64,000 nt of DNA from Stenotrophomonas sp. 57. Lineage in GTDB: Bacteria > Pseudomonadota > Gammaproteobacteria > Xanthomonadales > Xanthomonadaceae. A program made the translations under genes and the position numbers. Positions 53,775 to 64,000 of the stretch are shown here, in pieces. The DNA is taken from contig NZ_CP127407.1 in assembly GCF_030291075.1 (NCBI RefSeq), positions 742,001 through 806,000 on the forward strand. The letters run 5' to 3'. The notes below the pieces were generated by a model. It was given only the letters and a program-made list of their open reading frames with translations. It did not search any database and had not been told where the DNA came from. Numbering within the stretch: position 1 is the stretch's first letter; every line of letters begins with the position of its first letter.

Positions 53775-54842
53775 TCAGCGCAGCTGCGAAGCCAGTACGG
53801 TGATCTCTTCACGATCGTGATAGAGCTGCTTGGCGCGCACCACCAGTGGCTTGCCGGCCTGGTCCTGGAACAGGTCCAGGCACAGCCGGGTTTCATCCCA
53901 GCGCTTCTTCATCGGCAGCTTCAGGTTGAAGATCGCGTGCCGGCACCAGCCTTCGCGGAACCAGGTGGCCATGCGTTCGGCGACGCGGCGCGGCTGCTCG
54001 ACCATGTCGCAGACCATCCAGTCCAGCGGTTGTTCCGGATGCCAGTGAAAGCCATCGGCGCGCAGGTGCTCGACCAGTCCAGTGTCCAGCACGTGCTGGC
54101 GCAACGGGCCGTTATCGATGCTCAGCACGTGCATGTGCTGGCGCGTCAGTACCCAGGTCCAGCCGCCCGGTGCGGCGCCGAGGTCAGCCGCGCGCATGCC
54201 GGGTTTGGCCAGCGCCTCACGTTCTTCCGGCGTCAGAAGGGTCAGCAACGCTTCGTCCAGCTTCAGCGCCGAACGCGAAGGCGCTTCGGGCAGCAGCTTC
54301 AGGCGCGGGATGCCCAGTGCCCATGGTGCGCTGTCGGCCGGGTCGGCCACGCAGACAAAGGCGTGGGTGCCGTCGACGAATACCACGTGCAGGCGCGGCA
54401 GGCGGGTGTTCGGCTTGTCGGTCAGCGTGCCGGCCTTGCGCAGCGCCGGGCGCAGCGCATTGCCGAAGGCGCGGGCGAGCCCGGACAACGGCTTGCCGGC
54501 ATCCGAATCCGGGTGCTCCACCCACAGGTCGCCGAAGCGCGGCGCATCGGCCAGCACCTCCAGCATCGGGGTGATGCGGTCGGCCGGGTCCAGCTGCGGC
54601 AGTTCGGCCAGCACCACCAGCTTCTGCCGCGCGAAGATCAGCTCGCGCCAGCGCAGGCGCGGCGCCAGCGCGGCGGCTTCGTCGCACATGAACAGCACGT
54701 AGCCATCATTGCGCTGGGTGCGCGCGTAGCCGGCGAAACCGGCTTCACCGGCGCGGAACTGCAGCTCGCCGGCCAGCTCGGGCTCGAATCCCTGCCGGCA
54801 CAGGCACAGCAGGCCGATGCCGGTTTCAGTAACGGGCGCCAT
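53775..54842 (-). CDS. rlmM: 23S rRNA 2'-O-ribose C2498 methyltransferase
   Basis: 355 residues. N-terminal THUMP-like domain, C-terminal SAM Rossmann fold with LGAAPGGWTWVLTRQ, the acidic VLSIDNGPL, and MVCDMVEQPRRVAE; a conserved K appears in NLKLPMKKRW. Start at ATG 54842 (MAPVTETG). It overlaps the deaminase gene upstream by 17 bp. Confidence 0.93.
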   Translation of the reverse strand: MAPVTETGIGLLCLCRQGFEPELAGELQFRAGEAGFAGYARTQRNDGYVLFMCDEAAALAPRLRWRELIFARQKLVVLAELPQLDPADRITPMLEVLADAPRFGDLWVEHPDSDAGKPLSGLARAFGNALRPALRKAGTLTDKPNTRLPRLHVVFVDGTHAFVCVADPADSAPWALGIPRLKLLPEAPSRSALKLDEALLTLLTPEEREALAKPGMRAADLGAAPGGWTWVLTRQHMHVLSIDNGPLRQHVLDTGLVEHLRADGFHWHPEQPLDWMVCDMVEQPRRVAERMATWFREGWCRHAIFNLKLPMKKRWDETRLCLDLFQDQAGKPLVVRAKQLYHDREEITVLASQLR

Positions 54843-55386
54843 CGCTTTCCCCATAGGCACGCAGCACGCTGCGCGCGGCGTCGCGGTTCAGGCCCTGCAC
54901 GACTTCGATGCCGCGCTTGTTGAGCTCGCCGACCCAGTCCGCCGGCAGCGGGCCTTCGTCGAACGGAGTCAGTTCCTCGACGTCGGCCGAGTTGGCGCCG
55001 ATCAACAGGCGGTCGATGCCGGCCCACACGGTGGCGCCGTAGCACTGGCAGCATGGCTGCGAACTGGTGGCGAGGGTGACCGGCGACAGCACCGCGTTCA
55101 GGCGCGGCGTCTGCAGGCGTTGCTGGGCCAGCATGTAGGCCATGTTCTCGGCGTGCGCCAGCGAGGTCGCGTGCGGCATCACCCGGTTCACGCCGGCAGC
55201 GATCACCTTGTCGTCCGGGCCGAACACCACGGCGCCGAACGGACCGCCACTGGCGTGCTCGACGTTCAGTCGCGACAGCTCGATCGCCAGCGCGACCTTG
55301 GCCTCATCGCCCGGATATCGACGATCCAGGTCGATCTGGTCGTGGATCCAGGCGGGAAGGGTCAGGTGGACTTGCGCGTACAGCAT
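54826..55386 (-). CDS. Nucleoside/nucleobase deaminase (guanine deaminase-like)
   Basis: 186 residues of the cytidine deaminase fold. Zinc site HAENMAY (His and catalytic Glu) plus PCCQC (two Cys ligands). GGPFGAVVFGPDDKV is typical of the GuaD/TadA branch. Length and C-terminus fit GuaD-like proteins better than TadA, but the base is unknown. Start ATG 55386. Confidence 0.85.
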   Translation of the reverse strand: MLYAQVHLTLPAWIHDQIDLDRRYPGDEAKVALAIELSRLNVEHASGGPFGAVVFGPDDKVIAAGVNRVMPHATSLAHAENMAYMLAQQRLQTPRLNAVLSPVTLATSSQPCCQCYGATVWAGIDRLLIGANSADVEELTPFDEGPLPADWVGELNKRGIEVVQGLNRDAARSVLRAYGESDGARY

Positions 55387-55483
55387 CGCGGGGGTGCCTC
55401 GTGTGGGATGGGAAAAGTGCGGTTGCTTGGGGAAACCGGCGCGCAGTGTAGCCGCACCGGCCTGTATCGGGTGTGGGCGCGGG

Positions 55484-56206
55484 TCAGCCGGGTGAGCCGG
55501 TGCGGATCACCACGTACTGCTTGCGGAATTCCAGCCCGGCCTGCGGCCAGCTGGCCGCGTAGGCGCGCAGCAGGGGCAGGGCGGCGGCAAAGTCGTGGCC
55601 ATTGACCCGGCAATCGGCCTCGCACAGGCCGTCGGCATCGCGCGAGGCGAACAGGCGGATGGCGAGGAACTGGCGCGCCTTCAGCAGGTCGTCGAAGGCA
55701 TCCATGCTCCTGGTGAACAGACAGCAGGGGCAGGAACCGTGGTCGTCCTCGCTGCCGGTGGAGGGATCCACCTCCTGCGCGCGGTAGTGCGCCAGCGGCC
55801 CCAGCACCACGGTGCGTTCGTGTTCCTCGCCGTCGTCGCTGGCCGGATAGGTCAGGCCCATCATCGGCAGGCCCTGGGCATCTTCGGCGCCGATCGCGGT
55901 CTGCAGGGTCGCCAGGTCCACCCGCACCCAGGTCTGGAAGCCGGACTGCAGCGACGCCTGCTCATCGGCACCGTTGGCGTGCTGGTACTCGAACAGGCCA
56001 TCGGCGAACAGAGTGGTGTGCTGCACCTCGATGACCGTGGAGGTCTGCCAGCCACCGTTGTCGCGCGCGTGTGCCGCCATCGCGTGCGGGGTCAGGCGCA
56101 GGCCGCTGTCCAGCAGCAGCGCGCCGCCGTCGACGCGGCTGGCGATGCCGGCGTCCTGCAGGACCTGCTGCAGCAGCGGGAGGAGGGCGGTGGACGTCGT
56201 GGTCAT
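55484..56206 (-). CDS. Uncharacterised cytoplasmic protein (DUF6348-like)
   Basis: 240 residues, acidic, no signal or membrane segment. Visible landmarks: GGWQTSTVIEVQHTTLFADG, SGFQTWVRVDLATLQ, and a CPCC cluster (GSCPCCLFTR) plus C-terminal cysteines (LCEADC), possibly a metal site. The first half matches my memory of DUF6348. It lies 97 bp upstream of the deaminase gene in the same orientation. Confidence 0.75.
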   Translation of the reverse strand: MTTTSTALLPLLQQVLQDAGIASRVDGGALLLDSGLRLTPHAMAAHARDNGGWQTSTVIEVQHTTLFADGLFEYQHANGADEQASLQSGFQTWVRVDLATLQTAIGAEDAQGLPMMGLTYPASDDGEEHERTVVLGPLAHYRAQEVDPSTGSEDDHGSCPCCLFTRSMDAFDDLLKARQFLAIRLFASRDADGLCEADCRVNGHDFAAALPLLRAYAASWPQAGLEFRKQYVVIRTGSPG

Positions 56207-56254
56207 GTCAGGCCTGTGGATGGATCGGGTGGAGCATCCAGGCCGGGCCTGGTG

Positions 56255-56908
56255 CTAGTGATCGAGCGCTTCGCGTTCTGCGCGATATCGCAGTGCGTCG
56301 GACTGCTGCTGCGGATCGTTGCCATGATCACGCAGCCAGGTATCCAGTTCACGGCGATAGTCCGCACGGAAGTCGGCGTTGCCCGGGCTGAAGTGCAGCT
56401 TGCGCGCCGCCACCTCCACCCGCTCGCGCGCGCTGGCACGGGCCTGGGCGATGCCGTGCGGTGATTCGTTGGTGAGGATGACGAAGTTGCGCGGAAAGCC
56501 CGGGGTGTACTTCACCACGAACGGCTGGTCGCGCGCCGGGATGCGGATCGCGTTCTCCAGCGGCCACAGCGAGGCGGTGTTGGTATGGAACACCACCTCC
56601 ACGTCGCGACCCTCGGCGGTGCGCAATACCGCTTCGTAACGCCAGATGTACTGTTCGTTGAGCGTGGAATTGGTTTCCTCGGCCTTGACGATCACCGCTT
56701 CACCGCGCTCGCCCACCGCATTGAGGAAGGTGGCGTTGAGGAAGCTGCCGAGGAAGATGTTGAGCATCGCCAGCGGAAACACCACGATGGCGTAGACCGG
56801 CGAACGCCGCCACCATGAGACCAGCCCGGCCAGCACCATTGCTGCAAAGAACGTCAGCAGCGGATGCTGCGAGATGAACCAGAGCAGGGCGGACGGGGCG
56901 GTGATCAT
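56255..56908 (-). CDS. Membrane-anchored protein of unknown function
   Basis: 217 residues. Two N-terminal helices (15-33 and 38-57), then a soluble domain with YIWRYEAVLRTAEGRDVEV and FVVKYTPGFPRNFVILT. C-terminal helix is charged. No family recognised with confidence. It sits 48 bp upstream of the DUF6348-like gene, likely the same transcript. Confidence 0.75.
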   Translation of the reverse strand: MITAPSALLWFISQHPLLTFFAAMVLAGLVSWWRRSPVYAIVVFPLAMLNIFLGSFLNATFLNAVGERGEAVIVKAEETNSTLNEQYIWRYEAVLRTAEGRDVEVVFHTNTASLWPLENAIRIPARDQPFVVKYTPGFPRNFVILTNESPHGIAQARASARERVEVAARKLHFSPGNADFRADYRRELDTWLRDHGNDPQQQSDALRYRAEREALDH

Positions 56909-56951
56909 CGTCGCGGTCGTGCGGGCGCCATGCCGGCGCCCGCGCAGATCC

Positions 56952-58700
<1,749 letters not shown>

Positions 58701-58773
58701 GAGTCTGGGGCGAAAAAGGGCAGAAAGACCAACAGTCTAGCGCGTACAGGCCAGGGCTGCCCGGTCCGGAACG

Positions 58774-58798
58774 GTAGCGCCGGGCCACGCCCGGCGAG
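58774..58798 (+). repeat. SMAG repeat
   Basis: GTAGCGCCGGGCCACGCCCG palindrome ending GCGAG, in the divergent gap upstream of glnS. Confidence 0.8.
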
Positions 58799-58857
58799 CG
58801 CGGCGGCGCGATTCAGCCCCCGGGCGTATGCTGGACCCCTGACTCAAGGAGCCGCCC

Positions 58858-59121
58858 ATGCACATCGTGTACAAGGCCGACAATCTGTTCGACGCCCACC
58901 TTGTGAAGCACGCACTGGAAGACGCGGGCATCCCCGCCTTCGTGTTCGGCGAGCAGCTGCTGGGCGGCATGGGCGAGCTGCCGCTGTTCGGCGTGCTGCG
59001 GGTGGGTATCCCCGACGCGGCGCGGCCGCAGGCCGAAGACATCGTGGCGGCGCTGGACTTGGGCCACGCGCCGGACGCCCCCATTTCAGATGCAGACGAC
59101 ATAGCCGGCCTTCCGGCGTAG
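58858..59121 (+). CDS. Small DUF2007-type (putative prokaryotic signal transducing) protein
   Basis: 87 residues. MHIVYKADNLFDAHLVKHAL and VFGEQLLGGMGELP are the DUF2007 core; an acidic tail follows. Function unknown. Start ATG 58858 has AAGGAG in good position. msrA begins 9 bp after its stop. Confidence 0.85.
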   Translation: MHIVYKADNLFDAHLVKHALEDAGIPAFVFGEQLLGGMGELPLFGVLRVGIPDAARPQAEDIVAALDLGHAPDAPISDADDIAGLPA

Positions 59122-59130
59122 GAGCGCATC

Positions 59131-59817
59131 ATGTTGGGAATTGGCCAGGGCATCCTCGGCATCGGCGCCTTCAAGCAGCGCCTGCCGCGCCCGGAAGAGG
59201 CGCTGCCGGGACGCGAGCAACCGCTGCCGCTGCACAGCAACCAGCACTTCGTGAACAGCCATCCGCTGAAGGACCGCTTCGCCGGCCTGCAGCAGATCCG
59301 TTTTGCGCTGGGCTGCTTCTGGGGCGCCGAGCGCAAGTTCTGGACCGAACCGGGCGTGTACAGCACCTCGGTCGGCTATGCCGGCGGCATCACCCCGAAC
59401 CCGACCTATGAAGAGGTCTGCTCGGGCCTGACCGGCCACACCGAAGTGGTGCAGGTGGTGTTCGACCCGGCGGTGGTGAGCCTGGAGCGGCTGCTTCAAT
59501 TGTTCTGGGAGAGCCACGACCCGACCCAGGGCATGCGCCAGGGCAACGACACCGGCACCCAGTACCGCTCGGCGATCCACGCCACCGACGAGGCCCAGTA
59601 CAAGGCCGCGCTGGCCAGCCGCGAGGCTTACCAGGCCCAACTGGATGCGGCCGGTTACGGCCCGATCACCACCGAGATCGTGTACCCGGCGCCGGCGTAC
59701 TACTACGCCGAGGATTACCACCAGCAGTACCTGGCGAAGAACCCGAACGGCTACTGCGGCATTGGCGGCACCGGCGTGAGCTGCCCGATCGGGCTGGATG
59801 TGGAGGCGCCGCGCTGA
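59131..59817 (+). CDS. msrA: Peptide-methionine (S)-S-oxide reductase
   Basis: 228 residues. Repairs oxidised methionine. Nucleophile Cys62 in [50 protein letters not shown] and resolving cysteines in [13 protein letters not shown]. The extended N-terminus is the long (E. coli) form. Confidence 0.96.
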   Translation: MLGIGQGILGIGAFKQRLPRPEEALPGREQPLPLHSNQHFVNSHPLKDRFAGLQQIRFALGCFWGAERKFWTEPGVYSTSVGYAGGITPNPTYEEVCSGLTGHTEVVQVVFDPAVVSLERLLQLFWESHDPTQGMRQGNDTGTQYRSAIHATDEAQYKAALASREAYQAQLDAAGYGPITTEIVYPAPAYYYAEDYHQQYLAKNPNGYCGIGGTGVSCPIGLDVEAPR

Positions 59818-59889
59818 CGCGTGGAGGTCCGCCTGCGGCGGGCAACGTCAACATCAACATCCAAAGCGGCTCTGGGGTGCTGATGGTTT

Positions 59890-60166
59890 GGCGGGACGGG
59901 GACGGCTGGCAGGACACGCCGTAAACCCCGCTCCGCGGTCCGGCCCAGCCGCTGGCGGCTGGGCGTTCGGGCGCTTGCGAAGCAGTGCTTCGCGAGCAAA
60001 GCGCCCTCACCCCTGGGGGCTCGATGGCGCCTTGCTCGTGTGCGCTGTCCTGCGCACACGGCAAGACCGGGGTTGGGCGTCCTGCCCAACCCGCCCGAGG
60101 CATGCCTCGGGCCCATGGCGCCAACGGTCCTGCCAACCCACACCGCCCCACCCCCCGACAGTTTCC
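59890..60166 (+). repeat. Large palindromic element, copy E3
   Basis: Left arm 59890-59915 pairs with right arm 60127-60149 and neighbours (about 20 of 26). Inside lie hairpins CCCAGCCGCTGGCGGCTGGG and a GCGCTTGCGAAG-type stem, then the 90-nt core (60031-60120) shared with E4. It ends GACAGTTTCC at 60157-60166. It follows msrA in sense direction. Along with the features below it fills the 735-bp gap 59818-60552, in which I find no gene. Confidence 0.8.
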
Positions 60167-60211
60167 CGGTGACGGTGGGAAAGAGCATTGGGTTACTGAC
60201 GAACTGATGGG

Positions 60212-60251
60212 AAAGAAAAAGGACGCGGCGTTCGCCGCGTCCTTTTTCTTT
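60212..60251. terminator. Bidirectional terminator between msrA and tal
   Basis: Near-perfect palindrome AAAGAAAAAGGACGCGGCG / TTCGCCGCGTCCTTTTTCTTT: A-run, GC stem, T-run in both directions. The strongest terminator in the window. Confidence 0.93.
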
Positions 60252-60268
60252 GGTTCTGCATTGCCCTT

Positions 60269-60293
60269 GTAGAGCCGAGCCATGCTCGGCTCC
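60269..60293 (+). repeat. SMAG repeat
   Basis: GTAGAGCCGAGCCATGCTCG palindrome. Confidence 0.85.
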
Positions 60294-60356
60294 GAGCAAG
60301 CGAAGCGCGCGACCCGCTGTTGCTCTTCTTTCTTTCTTCCGTGGCGGGCGGCCGCA

Positions 60357-60470
60357 GGAAACTGTCAGAGGGCGGGCGGGTTGGGTTCGTGGGGGTGTCC
60401 GCGGCATGGATGCCGCGGCCAAGCCCCCATGGACGGGTTCACGGCGTCCCCCGCGAACCCAACCCGCCCG
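60357..60470 (-). repeat. Large palindromic element, copy E2
   Basis: Arms 60470-60448 and 60395-60373 pair at 22 of 23 positions, the exception being a G-U type change. The core matches E1 with two differences in about 57 bases, including the CCGCGGCATCCATGCCGCGG hairpin. It ends GACAGTTTCC at 60366-60357. It follows tal in sense direction and points at E3 across the terminator. Confidence 0.8.
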
Positions 60471-60483
60471 ACCCAGCGCGATA

Positions 60484-60508
60484 CAAGTCGACTAACAGTC
60501 GACTCTAC
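60484..60508 (-). repeat. SMAG repeat
   Basis: Leftward GTAGAGTCGACTGTTAGTCG palindrome, beyond the tal stop. Confidence 0.8.
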
Positions 60509-60552
60509 CGAACCGAGCAGCCCGCCACGAGGGGCTCAGCCGTTGGCCGGAA

Positions 60553-61509
60553 TCACAGTGCCGCGCGGATCCGCTCGCGCAGTGCTTCCAGATCCTTGGC
60601 AAACGCATCGATACCCGTCGCCAGCTTCTCGGTCGCCATCGGATCGGCCGCCAGGTCCGCCGCGAACTTCGCTGCGTCGATCGGGGTCACCGCCACGCCA
60701 TCGGCGGCACCGGCCACCAGCTTGCGCGGCAGCTCGCCATGGTCGGCGTCCAGCTTCTCCAGCAGGTCCGGCGAAATCGTCAGGCGATCGCAACCGGCCA
60801 GCGCTTCGATCTGCGCGGTCGAACGGAACGAGGCGCCCATCACCACCGTCGGCGAACCGCGACGCTTGAATTCGGCATACACGCCACGCACGAACTTCAC
60901 GCCCGGGTCTTCGTCGATGCTGGCCGGGGTCTGGCCGTTGGCCACGTACCAGTCCAGGATGCGGCCGACGAACGGCGAGATCAGGAACGCGCCGGCTTCG
61001 CTGCAGGCAAGCGCCTGGGTCGGGTTGAAGATCAGGGTCAGGTTGCAGTCGATGCCCTCGGCCTGCAGGATGCGCGCGGCTTCCACGCCTTCCCAGGTGG
61101 CGGCGATCTTGATCAGGATCTTTTCGCGCGGCACGCCGGCATCGGCGTACATCTGGATGAACTGGCGGGCCTTGGCCACGGTGGCGGCGGTGTCGTGGGC
61201 CTGGTCGGCATCCACTTCGGTGGACACGCGGCCCGGCACCAGCGTGCTCAGCAGCGCGCCGACGCCGATGGTGAGGCGGTCGGCCACGGCGTGCACCACG
61301 GCTTCGCGGTCTCCGGTCTGCTGCCGGCCCCAGGCCAGTTCGCGTTCGATCAGCTCGGCATAGACCGGCAGGTCCAGCGCCTTCTTCACCAGGGTCGGGT
61401 TGGTGGTGCAGTCCACCGGCTGCAGGCGCTTGATCGCCTCGTAGTCACCGGTATCGGCAACGACCACGGACAGTTCGCGCAGCTGGGACAGTTTGGACGG
61501 GGTACTCAT
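60553..61509 (-). CDS. tal: Transaldolase
   Basis: 318 residues, TalB class. Pentose phosphate pathway. [12 protein letters not shown] (signature 1) and the Schiff-base lysine in [26 protein letters not shown] near the C-terminal part. Start ATG 61509 ([10 protein letters not shown]). The long 3' region carries E2 before the shared terminator. Confidence 0.97.
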   Translation of the reverse strand: MSTPSKLSQLRELSVVVADTGDYEAIKRLQPVDCTTNPTLVKKALDLPVYAELIERELAWGRQQTGDREAVVHAVADRLTIGVGALLSTLVPGRVSTEVDADQAHDTAATVAKARQFIQMYADAGVPREKILIKIAATWEGVEAARILQAEGIDCNLTLIFNPTQALACSEAGAFLISPFVGRILDWYVANGQTPASIDEDPGVKFVRGVYAEFKRRGSPTVVMGASFRSTAQIEALAGCDRLTISPDLLEKLDADHGELPRKLVAGAADGVAVTPIDAAKFAADLAADPMATEKLATGIDAFAKDLEALRERIRAAL

Positions 61510-61559
61510 TACGGCTCCTGGTGCAGGGGGATCGAATCGCGCGCGGTGCGCAGCGGTAA

Positions 61560-61964
61560 TCAGGGACGGTCGTTGTGGACCGCGGTCACGCGCAGGCGCA
61601 GCTTGCGGCCGCCGGGCGCATTCCAGTCGATGCTCTGGCCAACGGCCAGGCCGAGCAGGGCACTGCCGACCGGAGCCAGCACGGAGACCTTGCCTTCGTC
61701 GACGTTGGCTTCACGGGGGAAGACCAGGGTCAGGACATGCGTTTCGCCCGACACCTCATCTTCGCACTCCACGCGCGAATGCATCATGACGATGCCTTCG
61801 GGAATCTGGTCCGGTGCCAGCACGGTGGCCCGGTTGAGTTCTTCAGCAAGCGCGAGCGCGGCAGGCGTCTGGCTCAGCGCAGGGGATTCGAGCATGGCGT
61901 CCAGGCGGTCCATGTCGAAGGTAGAAACGGTGATCGACGGCGGCAGGCCGCTGGCGGTGTTCAT
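61560..61964 (-). CDS. rnk: Rnk-type regulator of nucleoside diphosphate kinase (GreA/GreB C-domain)
   Basis: 134 residues. N-terminal short coiled-coil ([17 protein letters not shown]), C-terminal FKBP-like GreA/B domain ([38 protein letters not shown]). Binds RNA polymerase near the secondary channel in the family. Start at ATG 61964. Confidence 0.9.
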   Translation of the reverse strand: MNTASGLPPSITVSTFDMDRLDAMLESPALSQTPAALALAEELNRATVLAPDQIPEGIVMMHSRVECEDEVSGETHVLTLVFPREANVDEGKVSVLAPVGSALLGLAVGQSIDWNAPGGRKLRLRVTAVHNDRP

Positions 61965-62087
61965 GGTGAAGCTCCTTGGTTGAAAGCCATGCAAAAGGCG
62001 GCGCCTGCTGGCGCCGCCTGTCTGTATTGTGGGGACAAATGCGGCCGGAATCGACTCCTGCCGATTCCGGGCCGGTGCTGCGGGGGC

Positions 62088-63050
62088 TCAGCGGTTCAGC
62101 GCAGGGCCGGGCAGGGCCGCAGCCTCGTCGGTGGCAGTGAGCGCATCGAGCGTGAACAGCGCCTGCGGCAGGCGCTTGAACTGGTCGGCCAGCTCCATCA
62201 GGAACTCGTTCATGGCCGAACTGCGGCGCCAGATCATGGCGATACGCCGGCTGGGACGGCCTTCGCCGGTGAAATCAAGCAGGCGGATGTTGTTCGAGCG
62301 CGGCACTGGCGGCTGCACGGAGAGGCTGGGCAGCAGGGTGATGCCGACGTCGGCGGCGACCATCTGGCGCAGGGTTTCCAGGCTGGTGGCGCGGAACTCG
62401 GACTTCTCGTTGGCGCCGAACAGGCGGCAGACTTCCAGCGCCTGGTCGCGCAGGCAATGCCCGTCTTCCAGCAGCAGCAGCTTCTGCGTGGCCAGTTCCT
62501 GCACGTCCAGGTGTTCGCGACGGGCCAGCGGGTGGCGCCCGGACACCGCCAGCAGGAATGGCTCCTCGAACAGGAACTCGGCGTGCAGCTGATCGTCGAT
62601 CACCGGCAGGGCCAGCAGCGCAGCATCGAGCTTGCCTTCGCGCAGGCGGTCCAGCAGCACATCGCTCTTTTCCTCGACCAGCAGCAGTTCCAGCTCCGGG
62701 AAACGCTCGCGGATGCGCGGGATCACATGCGGCAGCAGGTAGGGGCCCAGGGTCGGGAAGATCCCCAGGCGCACCGTACCGGCTTCCGGATCGCGGCTGC
62801 GCCGTGCCGCTTCCTTCAGCTGTTCCACTTCGGACACGATCACCCGTGCCCGCGCGGCTGCTTCCTGCCCGGCCGGGGTCAGCATCACCTTGCGCGGCGC
62901 GCGTTCCACCAGCGGCAGGCCCAGCTCTTCTTCCAGCTTGCGGATCTGCGTGGACAGCGTGGGCTGGCTGACGAAGCAGGAGGCGGCAGCCCGACCGAAA
63001 TGCTTGTGGTCGGCCAGGGCTACCAGGTACTTCAGATCACGTAGGTTCAT
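62088..63050 (-). CDS. oxyR: Peroxide-sensing LysR-type regulator OxyR
   Basis: 320 residues. LysR helix-turn-helix (AAASCFVSQPTLSTQIRKLE) and the OxyR effector domain with the redox cysteines in EDGHCLRDQALEVC, spaced as Cys199 and Cys208 of E. coli. Located directly after ahpF; ahpC-ahpF-oxyR is the Xanthomonad arrangement. Confidence 0.96.
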   Translation of the reverse strand: MNLRDLKYLVALADHKHFGRAAASCFVSQPTLSTQIRKLEEELGLPLVERAPRKVMLTPAGQEAAARARVIVSEVEQLKEAARRSRDPEAGTVRLGIFPTLGPYLLPHVIPRIRERFPELELLLVEEKSDVLLDRLREGKLDAALLALPVIDDQLHAEFLFEEPFLLAVSGRHPLARREHLDVQELATQKLLLLEDGHCLRDQALEVCRLFGANEKSEFRATSLETLRQMVAADVGITLLPSLSVQPPVPRSNNIRLLDFTGEGRPSRRIAMIWRRSSAMNEFLMELADQFKRLPQALFTLDALTATDEAAALPGPALNR

Positions 63051-63109
63051 CCTTACACCCCAGGGGTAACGGACCGGCTGACGGCGTGGTTACCCGACAG
63101 GCAGACAAG

Positions 63110-63129
63110 GTTCCCGGTGATCTGGGAAC
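63110..63129 (-). terminator. Possible ahpF terminator
   Basis: GTTCCC/GGGAAC stem with an eight-base loop just after the ahpF stop, followed leftward by CTTGTCTGCC. Weak. Confidence 0.4.
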
Positions 63130-63135
63130 GGTGGA

Positions 63136-64000
63136 TCAGGCCGCTTCAGCAACGGCACCGCTGCTGTTGCTTACCGACGAGCGGATCAGGTGGTCGAACG
63201 CGCTCAGTGCGGCGGTCGAGCCGGCGCCCATGGCGATGATGATCTGCTTGTAGGGCACCGTCGTGCAATCGCCGGCGGCAAAAACGCCCGGCAGGCTGGT
63301 CTGGCCGCGGTCGTCGATGACGATCTCGCCACGCGGCGACAGCGCCACGGTGTCCTTCAGCCATTCGGTGTTGGGCAGCAGGCCGATCTGCACGAAAATG
63401 CCTTCCAGCTCGACGCGGTGGGCATCGCCACCGACGCGGTCCTTGTAGACCAGGCCGGTGACCTTGCTGCCATCGCCCAGTACCTCGGTGGTCTGCGCAC
63501 TGGTCAGCACGGTGACGTTGCCCAGGCTGCGCAGCTTCTTCTGCAGCACTTCATCGGCGCGCAGGCTGGAATCGAATTCCAGCAGGGTCACATGCGACAC
63601 GATGCCCGCCAGATCGATGGCCGCTTCCACGCCGGAGTTGCCGCCGCCGATGACTGCCACGCGCTTGCCCTTGAACAGCGGGCCATCGCAGTGCGGGCAG
63701 TAGGCCACGCCCTTGTTGCGGTACTGGTCTTCGCCCGGCACGTTCATCTGCCGCCAGCGCGCGCCGGTGGACAGGATCACCGAGCGCGACTTCAGTACCG
63801 CGCCGTTCTCCAGCTGCACCTGCACCAGGCCGTCTTCGCCGGCCGGCACCAGCGCACTGGCGCGCTGCAGGTTCATGATGTCCACCTCGTACTCGCGCAC
63901 GTGCTGTTCCAGCGCCGTGGCCAGCTTCGGGCCCTCGGTCTCCTTCACCGAAATGAAGTTCTCGATGGCCATGGTGTCCAGTACCTGGCCACCGAAACGC
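63136..64000 (-). CDS. ahpF: Alkyl hydroperoxide reductase subunit F, C-terminal 288 residues (runs off the window)
   Basis: FAD/NAD domains of AhpF; the N-terminal part is outside the window (the frame reads [15 protein letters not shown] across the edge). Thioredoxin-reductase-type catalytic pair CPHC in [15 protein letters not shown] motif [14 protein letters not shown], and the FAD segment [16 protein letters not shown]. It recycles AhpC with NADH. Followed by oxyR. Confidence 0.95.
   Translation of the reverse strand, partial: RFGGQVLDTMAIENFISVKETEGPKLATALEQHVREYEVDIMNLQRASALVPAGEDGLVQVQLENGAVLKSRSVILSTGARWRQMNVPGEDQYRNKGVAYCPHCDGPLFKGKRVAVIGGGNSGVEAAIDLAGIVSHVTLLEFDSSLRADEVLQKKLRSLGNVTVLTSAQTTEVLGDGSKVTGLVYKDRVGGDAHRVELEGIFVQIGLLPNTEWLKDTVALSPRGEIVIDDRGQTSLPGVFAAGDCTTVPYKQIIIAMGAGSTAALSAFDHLIRSSVSNSSGAVAEAA

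Overview
The window is a 64-kb stretch of GC-rich gammaproteobacterial chromosome, almost certainly from the Stenotrophomonas maltophilia complex (Xanthomonadaceae). Three things point there: dense GTAG-headed palindromic repeats (the SMAG repeats described for S. maltophilia), protein sequences with a Xanthomonad character throughout (AhpF/OxyR, LptD, PPC, HemP/heme receptor), and typical codon use. It is mostly core genome. I see no tRNA, rRNA, CRISPR array or prophage. One complete IS3-family insertion sequence is present.

Layout. 1-10 kb: partial unknown gene, ybaK, ahcY with an SAH riboswitch leader, an S9 peptidase, ppc, an acyl-CoA thioesterase and metK. ahcY and metK are two arms of the methyl cycle. 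10-20 kb: an ornithine-lipid-type acyltransferase fused to a GNAT domain and coupled to an LpxH-like phosphatase, a YdjM-like membrane protein, a methyltransferase, dusB, ribokinase plus nucleoside transporter, and an aldo/keto reductase. 20-25 kb: a Fur-controlled heme uptake cluster (hemP, TonB receptor, two uncharacterised genes). 25-33 kb: ybbAP/tesA, a two-component system, an SGNH hydrolase, dgkA and a TerC-family protein. 33-36.5 kb: an MFS exporter, then an accessory patch with the IS and large palindromic repeats. 36.5-41 kb: lemA and two TPM-domain genes, then lgt-thyA-folA. 41-51 kb: a leftward block btuM-like, cobalamin adenosyltransferase, HDAC-like hydrolase, lptD, surA, pdxA, rsmA, apaG, apaH and a DUF1287 lipoprotein. 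It combines outer-membrane biogenesis (lptD/surA), B6 synthesis, rRNA methylation and Np4A hydrolysis. 51-64 kb: a ubiH/ubiI pair, an EF-hand protein, rlmM, a deaminase, glnS, msrA, transaldolase, rnk, oxyR and ahpF (oxidative-stress locus).

Most notable non-coding content: four copies of a large palindromic element occur as two convergent pairs (34716-36448 and 59890-60470). Each copy has 22-26-nt outer arms that pair within the copy but differ between copies. Each also has a conserved hairpin-rich core and a constant GACAGTTTCC-like end facing the partner copy. The IS has landed inside one copy. I do not recognise this family; it is the best candidate here for something undescribed, either a structured RNA or a non-autonomous palindromic mobile element.
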